A stretch of DNA of 64,000 nt, taken from NCBI GenBank assembly GCA_016718275.1, contig JADKEA010000003.1, positions 62,001 to 126,000 of the forward strand, in the 5' to 3' direction. The notes below the pieces were generated by a model. It had not been told where the DNA came from. It searched no databases and was given only the letters and a program-made list of their open reading frames with translations. This DNA is from Candidatus Villigracilis affinis (GTDB lineage Bacteria > Chloroflexota > Anaerolineae > Anaerolineales > Villigracilaceae). The position numbers and the translations under genes are program-made. Below are positions 26,081-35,698 of this stretch, in pieces. The first letter of the stretch is position 1. Each line of letters begins with the position of its first letter.

Positions 26081-27412
26081 TTAACCCTTGGCATCAGTTG
26101 ATTTTGGATAGCGAGACATGAGGTCATTGAGCACACTCATGGGCGTATTGGAGCCGATTTCCACACCAGCAAATTCATCGCGAATTGCCTGTAGTGAAGA
26201 GAATAGCCCGATGCGTTCGGTAATGTTTTCGACTGCTTCTTGAACAGCTTCCTGCATGGCGGCAAGTTCGGCTTGCACAAGGTCGGAGGATGCTTCTTCA
26301 GCGAGTGTGCCGAGCGTGGTTTTGTAAGTCTCTGTAAGCGTTTGCTCGGAATCGAGCATACTCTCACGGGTATGATCCACTACCGCGTCAGCGATTGCGC
26401 CTCTAAAGCGGCGGTCAGATTCGCGCTGTTCCTTGATCACACGGTTGACGAGGCTGGCTTCCTCTTCAAGATCAGAGTCGCGCAAGGCTTCCTGCATCGC
26501 TTTGATGTATTCGACATTTTGCGACCAGAGGATGTCTTCAGTGGAGCGGACTGTCTTGTAGAACTCCGTCTGGTCTCGTTCTTCGCCTTCAAGGTTCTTC
26601 CAGTGATCGGAAAGGATGTTCAACTCAAGCACGACCTTGCTGTAATTGCGAACGACAGAATCGAGGCTGCGTAATTCCTGCCAACCGATGAATGCCGCTG
26701 AAAATGCGGCGGCCAAGGCAACCCACATGGTGAGAGGCTGACCGAGAGCTGCAAACAAGGCACCCAGACCGCCAGCGGCCAGAATATATACTTTCAAGCG
26801 CGTGCGTTCTTTTTGCCTTCTATTGATTTCCTTGATATGCCAGCTCAATTGATTTTCGAGTCTGAAGAGGAAATACTCATCTCCGTTCAGATCGTTAAAG
26901 CCGGGATCGTAATCTGGATATTTGGGATCAAAACGCGGAGACGGGGGAATCGGACCTTTGTAGGGTTTTAAGATCATTTCACCATTCATGCCGCGAAACA
27001 CCGAACGTTGGATTTCTCCCAATCTTTCCTCGAGCCACATGCGGCGGGTGGGAGTGTTTTTCAAAATAGTGCGATAGGCGTAGATCTCTTTTAGTATTTC
27101 CTCTGCGCCTGCGCGTGTCACCAGCCAGTCACCGCTTGAGTAGAACTGGCTAACGTAAGCAGCAAGGATGGAGGCCGCGATGGGGGTGAAGATAAAAATG
27201 AATTTTAAGACCCAAGCCGCCAATGGATTAAGACTCTCGGCGTATAGCTGCGTGAGTATGGCGAACAAGGTTGTGAGGATGCCCAACGCGGCGATCCATC
27301 TTCGCAGGCGAAGATGAGCTTTTGACCGCTCGGTGGCCATGGCATCCAACTGGGCGAAACGGGTCCAGGCAACTTCCAGAATAGGTGTGGCTTGCTGAGT
27401 CTGATTTTCCAT
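26081..27412 (-). CDS. SLATT/DUF4231-type membrane protein
   Basis: 443 residues from the ATG at 27412, preferred because GGAGAAG lies just before it. Two pairs of membrane helices: about 45-110 (WIAALGILTTLFAILTQLYA, WVLKFIFIFTPIAASILAAY) and about 230-275. The first pair is followed by WLVTRAGAEEILKEIYAYRT, a hallmark of the SLATT/DUF4231 group, where the helices are predicted to form a membrane pore that kills or arrests the cell. A long charged helical C-terminal part carries IKAMQEALRDSDLEEEASLV and NRVIKEQRESDRR. It begins 19 nt after the TIR-WD40 stop. Effector role is inferred from family and context. Confidence 0.78.
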   Translation of the reverse strand: MENQTQQATPILEVAWTRFAQLDAMATERSKAHLRLRRWIAALGILTTLFAILTQLYAESLNPLAAWVLKFIFIFTPIAASILAAYVSQFYSSGDWLVTRAGAEEILKEIYAYRTILKNTPTRRMWLEERLGEIQRSVFRGMNGEMILKPYKGPIPPSPRFDPKYPDYDPGFNDLNGDEYFLFRLENQLSWHIKEINRRQKERTRLKVYILAAGGLGALFAALGQPLTMWVALAAAFSAAFIGWQELRSLDSVVRNYSKVVLELNILSDHWKNLEGEERDQTEFYKTVRSTEDILWSQNVEYIKAMQEALRDSDLEEEASLVNRVIKEQRESDRRFRGAIADAVVDHTRESMLDSEQTLTETYKTTLGTLAEEASSDLVQAELAAMQEAVQEAVENITERIGLFSSLQAIRDEFAGVEIGSNTPMSVLNDLMSRYPKSTDAKG

Positions 27413-27431
27413 ACTGGCTTCTCCAATGGTT

Positions 27432-30400
27432 CTAGTTTCCATCTGCAAGGTTTGGACAGATGGGGCGATATTCTTCATCAAAGAACAAGAGTCCCCAAAT
27501 ACTCTGGTTAAAATTGTGAGTCATGCGTGCGCAGGCGCTTTCGATCAAGCTTTCGCGCACGATGTGAGGAATGGATGGGACATTCCACAGCGGAACTGTT
27601 TTGCGTGAGGCGGTGGCGAGTTGGGCGCCATCCGGGGTGAATGAAATGCTGGTCACCTTGTCTGCGTGGGGGAGGCGGGCAATTTCTTGATTCAGCCCGA
27701 TATCGAACAGGTATACATAGCCGGTGCTATCGCCTACTGCCAGTTGTTTGTCATCGGGGCTGAATTCCATCGAGAGCGCTTCACCGTTCACGGAATATTC
27801 GCCATCCATTCGGTTGAAAGAACCGTCGGCAGCGTTCCACAGAAATATGGTTGTTTCGGAACTGCCCGTGGCAAGCAAATTTCCATCATTGCTGAATTGG
27901 ACGGATTTGATCCTGCCAATTTGAGGAAGCGTGGCAATCTGGGATGCGGCGGCTAGGTCCCAAACGATGCTGTAGTTGTTTTCCTCGACCCCTGCCGCCA
28001 AATATTTTCCGTTGGGTGAAACCGCAAGAGAAAGGATGACGTCATCAGTCACAAGTGTGTTGACCTTTTCGCCGTTTGTCACGTCCCAGATGTTGATGAT
28101 GCCCTGCTGATCGGCTGTGATTACTTGTCTGCTATCCGGTGTGAATACGACTGCGTCGATCACTTGCTTGTCGTGGGTAAGGAAGAATTTTGTTGTTCCT
28201 TCTGCGTTGACCAATACAACCCGATTGTAGTCTGCGACGTTTTCGTCGTTTTCAACGGCTGCAACCCATTGCGAATCGGGGCTGATTACCATGTCGCCGG
28301 TCAGACCATTTGTCGTATGAACGACCTTGCGGTCATCCAGTGCATTCCCTGATTCGTCCAGATTGACGCGCCAAATGTTTCTGTCATCGGAATTGACCGC
28401 CAGCCACTTGCCGTCTGGCGAGAAATGCGCTTCGTTTACAAACTCTGGGAATTGCAGGATTCCCTTGCGGGCCTTAAGCTGCGAAATATCCCAAAGGGTG
28501 ACGTTGCCGTCATTATCGCCAATGATCATGCGTGTGGAATCTCTATTGAAGCGGATGGAAGAACCGATGCCATCCAACGGGATTTGCATGACCTCCGTCC
28601 CGGAGGCGGAATCCCAAATGCGCAGGGTCTTGTCATAGCCAGTCGTGGCGATCCATTGACCATCTCTGCTGACACGCACCTTTTGTACGAAATTGGCGTG
28701 CGCCATGCGCAGTCTTTCCTGACCTGTGGCCGTATCGATCACTCGGACAGTGTTATCGTCGGACACGGTTACGAACCAGGAACTGTCGGGGCCAAAGGTG
28801 ACATCTTCCACCCAATCGCCGTGTGTGATGGAATATTTTTGTCCGCCAGCTCGTGATTGTGCGCCGCGCGCGGTGCTGTCCTGACCTACGCTGATCACCC
28901 AATTGCCATCCGGGCTGAATTCAATATCGATGATCTCGCCATTGTGCTTCGGTCCGCTGACAGATTGATTTCCCATGACCGCCCAAATGGTCACATTCCC
29001 CTTGGATGTGGCGATTGCCATGTAGGAGCCTGAGTCATCGAAATCTATGGTTTTGACTTCGCCGGCCTGCGTGATGAACAACGCCTCGGTCATGTCGGTC
29101 ATATCAATCATACTGATGGCATTGCTTCTGCCGACGCCCAGCCAACGTCCGCCGGGGTGTGGGCTCAAATCCCAGATGGTTCCTTCGAACTTCATGGATT
29201 TGATCTGCTCGCCGGTATCTGCATTCCAAAATGTAAGAACGCCTTTTTCAGTGCCTGTAGCCAGGATTTCGCCGTCTTCGCTGAATGAGGTATCGTACAC
29301 GATGCCGTCGTGTTGTGTGCAGAAGAGTTGAGTGCCGTCTTCCATGCTGAATACGCAGGCTTTTCCGTCAGAATCAGAGGTGACAAATTTGCTCTGGTCT
29401 GGGCTGGTTTGGATGGTCCAAATGCGGGCTTCCAGGTTCACCTGGTTGATCGGGATGGGAAGCAGGGTGATATTGTGACGCAGAATATTTTCAGCATCTT
29501 CCAGACCCGGTAATTGCTGAAGCGCATTCACCGCCAGCAGGGTGCTGGTGTCCAGTTCACCGACCCTGTCTTGATAGATCTTCGCTTCGGCTGCGCTGCG
29601 CTGGGCTTTTGCCTTTTGAGCATTTTCTTCAGCGATGACCGTTTGTTGCTCCGCAATAACTTTTTGTTCCTCGGCGATAGCTTTCTGTTCTTCGGCGATG
29701 GCCTGCTGGGCGGCACGTGCCTGCTCTTTTTTCAACGCCTCTTGCTCGCTTGCGAGCGCTAGGTTGCGCTGACGTAATGCAAATATCCCGAAAAATATAC
29801 TGAGGATCAGCATGGCGCCCACGCCAATCGTTAGATTGCGCTGACGCTGGATCGCCACTTTGCGGCTTGTGCTGATGTATTCCGCTTGAATGGAGTTTAC
29901 AGAGCGGTTTGGGCCGGTAGTGGAAGCTGTCATCCAGCGTTCACCGTCTTCCAGGTCACTTCCCTGTAGCAGGTAACTTCTATTGCGTTGTTTGAGTTCC
30001 CACTCGCTGGCGCGCTGTAACAGGCGCGTATGCTGCTGGACCCAACCCAGGTCGGTTTGAATGGCCTCGACTAGTTTGGGGATCGTTGCCTTGAAATCAT
30101 CCTTTTTAGTACGCAGATACACCCAATTGGTGGAGGCCAGCTTGGGATGCATCTTTTGTCTTTTCTCAGGTTCGCGATACAGAACCGGAATGATCTTTTT
30201 ATTGCTGGCAATGCCAAGTTCCAGTTCCTGCAGGCAGACTTTAGATTTGAGCGAATCGGGGCTGATCACGAATACGAAAGCATCACCGCCTTCGATCGCT
30301 GCGGTGATCCTGGCCATCCAGTCAGATGCCAGCTCGATGCCTTCCCAATCCACCCAGGCATCCACGCCCAGTGCATCAAGGGCATCATTCAATTTTCGCA

Positions 30401-30464
30401 CAAAGAGTTTGTCTTTGCGCGAATATGAAATGAAGATATTGGTCTTCCGCGAGCTTTCTTCCAT
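27432..30464 (-). CDS. TIR - transmembrane - coiled coil - WD40 protein
   Basis: 1010 residues. A TIR domain (about 8-145) opens NIFISYSRKDKLFVRKLNDAL; the candidate catalytic Glu is in SKVCLQELELGIASNKK, as needed for NAD+ cleavage. A single membrane helix follows at about 205-225 (LTIGVGAMLILSIFFGIFAL), then a Gln/Glu/Ala coiled coil (EEQKAIAEEQKVIAEQQTVI), and from about 340 to 960 a run of WD40 repeats (for example IEFSPDGNWVISVGQDSTAR, VRVSRDGQWIATTGYDKTLRIWD) long enough for two propellers. The WD40 part would be on the other side of the membrane from TIR if the helix is a true span. It lies 15 nt after the C39-like gene. Confidence 0.88.
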   Translation of the reverse strand: MEESSRKTNIFISYSRKDKLFVRKLNDALDALGVDAWVDWEGIELASDWMARITAAIEGGDAFVFVISPDSLKSKVCLQELELGIASNKKIIPVLYREPEKRQKMHPKLASTNWVYLRTKKDDFKATIPKLVEAIQTDLGWVQQHTRLLQRASEWELKQRNRSYLLQGSDLEDGERWMTASTTGPNRSVNSIQAEYISTSRKVAIQRQRNLTIGVGAMLILSIFFGIFALRQRNLALASEQEALKKEQARAAQQAIAEEQKAIAEEQKVIAEQQTVIAEENAQKAKAQRSAAEAKIYQDRVGELDTSTLLAVNALQQLPGLEDAENILRHNITLLPIPINQVNLEARIWTIQTSPDQSKFVTSDSDGKACVFSMEDGTQLFCTQHDGIVYDTSFSEDGEILATGTEKGVLTFWNADTGEQIKSMKFEGTIWDLSPHPGGRWLGVGRSNAISMIDMTDMTEALFITQAGEVKTIDFDDSGSYMAIATSKGNVTIWAVMGNQSVSGPKHNGEIIDIEFSPDGNWVISVGQDSTARGAQSRAGGQKYSITHGDWVEDVTFGPDSSWFVTVSDDNTVRVIDTATGQERLRMAHANFVQKVRVSRDGQWIATTGYDKTLRIWDSASGTEVMQIPLDGIGSSIRFNRDSTRMIIGDNDGNVTLWDISQLKARKGILQFPEFVNEAHFSPDGKWLAVNSDDRNIWRVNLDESGNALDDRKVVHTTNGLTGDMVISPDSQWVAAVENDENVADYNRVVLVNAEGTTKFFLTHDKQVIDAVVFTPDSRQVITADQQGIINIWDVTNGEKVNTLVTDDVILSLAVSPNGKYLAAGVEENNYSIVWDLAAASQIATLPQIGRIKSVQFSNDGNLLATGSSETTIFLWNAADGSFNRMDGEYSVNGEALSMEFSPDDKQLAVGDSTGYVYLFDIGLNQEIARLPHADKVTSISFTPDGAQLATASRKTVPLWNVPSIPHIVRESLIESACARMTHNFNQSIWGLLFFDEEYRPICPNLADGN

Positions 30465-30478
30465 GATCTCTTCTTGGG

Positions 30479-31846
30479 CTAGAAGGCGACGAACCAGGCT
30501 GCAACGTAACCTTCATTCGTTGCATCTTTTACTTTGATCCACTGATCGTTCTTGCCGACCTTCGCTTCTCCGCCCGCTTCGGTGATGGTGAATTCGGTAT
30601 TGATCGGCACACGTTTGATCAGGGTAGCATCGCTTACGACAGGTTGATTGCGCAGGGAGACCATTTCAACAGTAGTCTTGACCTTTTTCGAACCAGCTGC
30701 TGCGGGTGTGGTGGCTGCGGCCTGTGCCGTGGAGCCTCCCGCATATTTGACATACCATGCGGCTACGTAGCCTTCCTTTTTATCCGCGCCGCGCACTTTG
30801 AGCCATTGGTTTTGTACACCAACCTTCGAGATGGCAGTATTTGCGGCTTCGAGGCAGATCAACTGTTCAGTGGTGGGGACACGTCGAATCAATGTATCTG
30901 GTGAAATCACAGGTTGAGAGCGGAAGGATAATTCTTCTGTGGGGAAAAGCGCGAGCGCGCCAGCGGGAACCGGTGCCGGGGCAGCTCCTGGTGTCGGAGC
31001 AGAAGCAGGCGTCGAGGTTGTAGAAGAAACGGGTTTTCCTTTTTGTTCAGAAACATACCACGCAGCCACATATCCCTGATCGCCTTTCGGGTCTTGTACC
31101 TGAATCCACTGACCCTGCACGCCGATCTTTGATTTGGCTTTGGCCTTGTCTTCAAGACAGATCAATTCGGTTCCCATCAACATGCGCTTCCACAAATATC
31201 CGCTAACGGATGGCTCGGAACGCAATGATAGATCGTCCTCGCCCGCATAGATGAGATATTTTTCAGCAGGGACAGGCACCTTGGTAACCTTGGGTGGCTC
31301 GGGCGGTGTGCTGCTGTATGAATCGAACCAAAGCACCGCACTGATCTCCGAAGATAATTTCGCGCCATTGTATTTGTAACGTGTGGTGAGCAGGACTTCT
31401 TTGTCGGGGCCGTCGCCGCTGTATTTATATGGATCATACAACACGTAGTCATCCCCTTTTTTCTCTTTTACTAAAACAAAATGTGTTTGCAAACCAGCCT
31501 GCTTGTTCCAATCCACTTGCAAGATCACAGGCTTGCCCGCTGCCACTGCCGCATCAATTTGTGCCAGCGGCGCAGGGTAGGCTTCGCAGGGCTGCATATC
31601 GCGGTAGGCGCAATTGGGCCACACATAGGGGAGGAAGCTCGGCATAAACAGAGCCCCATCGAACCCGCCAGCAGCTTTGAATTTTTCATTGGCGGTTACC
31701 GGGGTCTCGTTATAACCAATTCCATTGAGCATCATCGTTACGGATGTAAGCAAACAGCCCCATCCGCCAATGGTTTCCTTGGAATTTCCGAGAGGAGTTG
31801 ACTTCCACGTTTCGTCGTTCTGGTAAAGATTCTTGGTAACGAACAT
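30479..31846 (-). CDS. C39-like cysteine peptidase with three SH3b domains
   Basis: 455 residues, no signal peptide. The N-terminal about 175 residues are a C39/papain-like domain: Cys in GGWGCLLTSVTMMLNGIGY, His in GLQTHFVLVKEK, Asp in YVLYDPYKYSG. Three SH3b domains follow, spaced by Ala/Pro/Thr linkers (about 190-275, 300-375, 385-455), each with SLRSEP-, SFRSQP- or SLRNQP-type openings and EGYVAAWYV-type endings. The domain set is known from cell-wall peptidases, but the lack of an export signal argues for action in the cytoplasm here. It heads the operon with TIR-WD40, SLATT and the SLOG-like protein. Confidence 0.8.
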   Translation of the reverse strand: MFVTKNLYQNDETWKSTPLGNSKETIGGWGCLLTSVTMMLNGIGYNETPVTANEKFKAAGGFDGALFMPSFLPYVWPNCAYRDMQPCEAYPAPLAQIDAAVAAGKPVILQVDWNKQAGLQTHFVLVKEKKGDDYVLYDPYKYSGDGPDKEVLLTTRYKYNGAKLSSEISAVLWFDSYSSTPPEPPKVTKVPVPAEKYLIYAGEDDLSLRSEPSVSGYLWKRMLMGTELICLEDKAKAKSKIGVQGQWIQVQDPKGDQGYVAAWYVSEQKGKPVSSTTSTPASAPTPGAAPAPVPAGALALFPTEELSFRSQPVISPDTLIRRVPTTEQLICLEAANTAISKVGVQNQWLKVRGADKKEGYVAAWYVKYAGGSTAQAAATTPAAAGSKKVKTTVEMVSLRNQPVVSDATLIKRVPINTEFTITEAGGEAKVGKNDQWIKVKDATNEGYVAAWFVAF

Positions 31847-32040
31847 CGGCTTGCCTCCTGCATCAGCTAAATTGTAGAAATTTGATTGTCGGCAATTTTA
31901 CTCCATTTCGATTCGTCATGGAGTTGTAATTTTGTTAGGTCTTCAGTGGATGAAAACCCGCTTCGCCCCCAAAACTGATGTCTGGCAGCCCTTAATGGGC
32001 AGTTTCTCCCCCTTAGAGTGGACTCATTAAAAACCGATTT

Positions 32041-32769
32041 CTAATATTGTTGGAGCCACCATTCCGCACTTGGAATGCCGCTGGCAATGACCAGTTCCAT
32101 CAATTTTTCCGTGTCGAAATACACCCTGCGAAGGTCAACATCCAGGTAATTCTCATTCTGGCTGATGATCGTATATTCTGCCCACGGCAGCAAGCGTGGT
32201 GCGTTGCCAGGTGAAAAGGCGAACATGAAAGAATTTCCTACGCTGCCGGAGTTCAAGATAAGCTTATCCCCATGCCGCCGATACATTTGGATGTGCGAAT
32301 GCCCACCAATGAAAACCGTGGCTTGCTGTCCCTCAAAATATTTATCCAACACTTCCGGCGGAGTTGTCGCCTGAATAATATCGGTGGGCGAAAGGGGAGA
32401 CCCATGAAAGCAGAGGATATTTACGCCGTTGGGCAGATTGACTTCGTGTGTGCTTTTAAAAGATTCGATGAAATCGAGATCTTCTTTTGTCAATTTTTCC
32501 CTGCACCAATACAGGTCGGGAATAAGATGCTCAGTGATCTCGAATTTTTCGGCTTCCTCGGGGTCAAGAATGGCAGAATCATGATTCCCTTTGATAATGA
32601 CACAGTTCAATTCCCGCAGCGTCTCCAAAACCTCCCTGGGTTGAGGGCCGAGGCTGACTGTATCGCCAAGACAGATGATCTCATCAATATTTTGTAATTT
32701 AATATCATTAAGAACCGCCTGAAGCGCGGTGAAGTTTCCATGAATGTCCGAGATAAATGCAATTCGCAT
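32041..32769 (-). CDS. Metallophosphoesterase (YfcE/calcineurin-like)
   Basis: 242 residues from the ATG at 32769 (GGAAGG before it). The five phosphoesterase blocks are visible: AFISDIHGNFTALQAVLNDI, IICLGDTVSLGPQP, VIIKGNHDSAI, LCFHGSPLSP and FIGGHSHIQMYR, giving the dinuclear metal site. The family hydrolyses phosphodiesters or monoesters; many act on nucleotides. It lies between the conflict operon and the plus-strand peptidase gene, and a role in clearing a nucleotide signal is possible but unsupported. Confidence 0.9.
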   Translation of the reverse strand: MRIAFISDIHGNFTALQAVLNDIKLQNIDEIICLGDTVSLGPQPREVLETLRELNCVIIKGNHDSAILDPEEAEKFEITEHLIPDLYWCREKLTKEDLDFIESFKSTHEVNLPNGVNILCFHGSPLSPTDIIQATTPPEVLDKYFEGQQATVFIGGHSHIQMYRRHGDKLILNSGSVGNSFMFAFSPGNAPRLLPWAEYTIISQNENYLDVDLRRVYFDTEKLMELVIASGIPSAEWWLQQY

Positions 32770-33053
32770 CGCTAACCTTCCACTATTGTACACGAACAGG
32801 TGATAATCCTTACCGATTTGGGTGGAAATAGAACTTATGGGTGATGAATTGTTTTTGAGAATTCTGACGCCGATAACCCTTTAATATCAATTATCCGTGA
32901 AAAATGGAGCATAATTGAATTTCTTCATGGTTTTGACATTTTTCATTTGAAGACGAAAGACCGTAATTGTGAGTTGACCGCCATCCCATTCCTGTGACAT
33001 AATAGCTGGAAATTTGCTCCGCCAGCTACAACAAACTTTCAATTGGAGAAATC

Positions 33054-34817
33054 ATGGCGAACCAAAAATGGTGCGTGATTAACAAGGCTACCCTTTGTAA
33101 ATTCCCAAAGGGTGAAGTGATTACTGAAATCTATATCGGGTCATTGGTTGAACCCACAGGACGTCAGGAAGATGTGCTCATGCTGGGCAAGGATGGCCAG
33201 ACTTATAGCACGATATGGGTGGAATGCATTTATCGGAATGCACTGGGCTCACATGTAGGCTGGGTGCGTGACGAATTTTTTGACGACTACGTGGAGAAAT
33301 TCCCTCCGCCTGTAGTGGAAATTCCCGCTGCATCTGAAGATCAGACTGGCGTTTTCCCCTATGCAACGAAAAATCCAAACGACCCTGCGCAATACCTTGT
33401 GCTTGGGAAAAACAACAAAGGTGAAGAGCAGATCAAATACAATCTGTGCGGAGAATTTTGCGTTGCCTTTGTAATGGGGGTTGGAATAAAACAGTTCCTG
33501 AAAGATTGGGAGAACGCCCCGGGTAGCTTATACAAATGGTCCCTGGGCGGTGACAGCGACAAGACCTCTGATGTTTCCCTCATCAAGAATATGTTGAGCG
33601 GCTACTCATACAGTGTGGCGAATGGAAATGTCATTGACTTTGCCGTCACGCTGATCGGCCCTGCCTTCGAGGATAAGACCTTAAGCCCGGGTAGATTCCA
33701 AAAAATGCTTAAAACACATTCCCTGCTCGCGCAGGTCGTCATCAATAAAAATACAGGCAAGCTGATCCCAAACAACGCAGCCAAACGTGTGAATGGTGGG
33801 ATCAATCATTGGATCGTTCTTGAAAGCGCAACGCCAAACGGCACTGATGGCGGGCGTGTTGAAATTTACAATCCATACAACAACCAGCGTCAGGAATACA
33901 GCTACGATTATTTCATCAGCTCATTTGGCGGAGGGACTTATACAGGCTGTTGGATTCAACGTAGACAGGAAGTGGTCGCTGCTGCGTTCATGGGAGAAGC
34001 CGCTTCTTTGAAGAAATGGTGTATCGCTCCCGGAACTTTCCGACAGGCTCCGGATGGCGTAGGCGTGCTCAGTTTTTTGAAAGGCGTCGTGATGGAAGCA
34101 TCGGGCGTGACCGAAGTCAAAAGCGGCAAGAGTTGGTCACAGGTCAAATATAAAGGCAGGATGGGCTGGGTACGCAATTCCGTTTTGGAGGATTTCGAGG
34201 ATCGATTTTCGACTCCTGAAGTTGTCATCCCGCATCCCACTCCCGATGAAGATGACGCGGAACAATATATGTTCCTGCCCGGCGAGGATGGTAAAAAACG
34301 CAACATGTGCGGACAGTTATGCGCCTCCTTTATTATGAAGATCGATATCGAGAGTTTCGTGCAAGACTGGAAGGTCAAGGCAAAGCCGTATTATCAAGTT
34401 TCCATCGCGGGCAAAGCGGATAATGGAACAGGAATCGATTCACTGGAAACCATGTTCAGAGTTTCTCCCTATAATGCCGTGCCCGGTGATGTCTTTCGTT
34501 TTGAAGGTGGCATGAAGGATCCCGTGACAGGCGTTCTAATCGTCTCAGCGGGCAGGATGAAGAAAGTGCTCGAAACCCACTACCTGGTAGCTGGTGTGCG
34601 AATTCGACAAAGCGACAAACTGACAGGCAGACTAAGCGGACAGGGTATCGGTCACTGGGTGGTGGTGGATAAAATTTTCCCCAATGGAAAGAACAGCGGC
34701 AATGGCGGCTGGGTCGAGATCTACAATCCCTACCCGAATCGCCGCCAGGAATATGCTTATGACGAGTTCATGCAGTCATTTGCAGGGACAATGGGTCTTT
34801 GGGTACGAAGAAAATAA
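33054..34817 (+). CDS. Tandem C39-like cysteine peptidase / SH3-like protein
   Basis: 587 residues made of two similar halves (about 1-300 and 320-587). Each has an SH3-like start (KWCVINKATLCKFPKGEV; KKWCIAPGTFRQAPDGVG) ending in GWVRDEF or GWVRNSV, then a papain/C39-like domain: Cys in KYNLCGEFCVAF and RNMCGQLCASF, His in INHWIVLES and IGHWVVVDK, and EIYNPYNNQRQEY / EIYNPYPNRRQEY. No signal peptide or membrane helix, so a cytoplasmic protein. The family resemblance with the gene at 30479 suggests a common role. A long, well-spaced ribosome binding site (TTGGAG) precedes it. Confidence 0.75.
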   Translation: MANQKWCVINKATLCKFPKGEVITEIYIGSLVEPTGRQEDVLMLGKDGQTYSTIWVECIYRNALGSHVGWVRDEFFDDYVEKFPPPVVEIPAASEDQTGVFPYATKNPNDPAQYLVLGKNNKGEEQIKYNLCGEFCVAFVMGVGIKQFLKDWENAPGSLYKWSLGGDSDKTSDVSLIKNMLSGYSYSVANGNVIDFAVTLIGPAFEDKTLSPGRFQKMLKTHSLLAQVVINKNTGKLIPNNAAKRVNGGINHWIVLESATPNGTDGGRVEIYNPYNNQRQEYSYDYFISSFGGGTYTGCWIQRRQEVVAAAFMGEAASLKKWCIAPGTFRQAPDGVGVLSFLKGVVMEASGVTEVKSGKSWSQVKYKGRMGWVRNSVLEDFEDRFSTPEVVIPHPTPDEDDAEQYMFLPGEDGKKRNMCGQLCASFIMKIDIESFVQDWKVKAKPYYQVSIAGKADNGTGIDSLETMFRVSPYNAVPGDVFRFEGGMKDPVTGVLIVSAGRMKKVLETHYLVAGVRIRQSDKLTGRLSGQGIGHWVVVDKIFPNGKNSGNGGWVEIYNPYPNRRQEYAYDEFMQSFAGTMGLWVRRK

Positions 34818-34822
34818 TTATT

Positions 34823-35698
34823 TCAGTTACTGGACGGAAAATCACCACGCCACATTTCGATGCGGCGAAACGATTCCACATATCCCATTTGATAATACGC
34901 AAGCAGGTGCGGATCATTAACCTGAATATTCTCGATGTGAGTATCCAGACGCGGATATTGGGAATGCAAATGAGTAAACAGAGCGTAGGCGACCGTAGCT
35001 GGGTCGCCTGCTTCTGTTTTAATGGCGAAACGGGTGAGTAGGAATTTTTCGCGCTGATATACCAGCCAGCCGCGGCTGCCATCCATCAGCGTGATGCTCA
35101 AGCCCGAAACCTCATGGGCGTTGATCAACGATTCAGATTGATTGGTCCAGGGTTGGGTGCCGCGATCATGACCGACCAGCACTAGTGACTCGGTGCGGTC
35201 CATGCGTTGGGCATCCGCCACGATTGGGGCAATGGGAGGAATCAACGGGGAGCGCCGCATCACCAAAAGCTCTCCGATCTCACGGAATCCATATTTCAAA
35301 AAAAGCTGATGGGCTGGCGTGTTGTTCTTGATCACTTCGAGCATGACAAAATCAAGGTTGAGTTTTGCCGCATCCTTGATCAGGCCACCCACTAATGCAC
35401 TGCCGATTCCATTACGGCGTGTATTTGGAATAACACCGAGACGCGTGAGCCAGACACGGTTTTTGCGAATACCCAACATGGCCACCCCGAGCATCTGCCC
35501 ATCGCGTGTCGCGGCCACCAGCGAATGATCCAGATCGACATCGTAGATGCGCACGTACTCAGCAAGGCGCGCCGCATTCATTGGCATGGGAATCATGTAA
35601 TCGACGCGCGTTTGGTTGTAAATGGCTGTGAGTTCGTCGTAGTTGAATCGACTTGCAGGAATCAATTGGATGGAGTCATTCGGATCTGTGTTTTGCAT
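34823..35698 (-). CDS. GNAT family N-acetyltransferase, two-domain
   Basis: 291 residues. The first half is a complete GNAT domain, with acetyl-CoA site VIPNTRRNGIGSALVGGLIKDA (RxxGIG pattern) and NTPAHQLFLKYGFREIG. The second half (about 155-291) has a weaker GNAT-like end (LDTHIENIQVNDPHLLAYYQMGYVESFRR), so it is probably a tandem GNAT. The acceptor is unknown. Its ATG directly follows the stop of the response-regulator gene, so they are co-transcribed. Confidence 0.85.
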   Translation of the reverse strand: MQNTDPNDSIQLIPASRFNYDELTAIYNQTRVDYMIPMPMNAARLAEYVRIYDVDLDHSLVAATRDGQMLGVAMLGIRKNRVWLTRLGVIPNTRRNGIGSALVGGLIKDAAKLNLDFVMLEVIKNNTPAHQLFLKYGFREIGELLVMRRSPLIPPIAPIVADAQRMDRTESLVLVGHDRGTQPWTNQSESLINAHEVSGLSITLMDGSRGWLVYQREKFLLTRFAIKTEAGDPATVAYALFTHLHSQYPRLDTHIENIQVNDPHLLAYYQMGYVESFRRIEMWRGDFPSSN

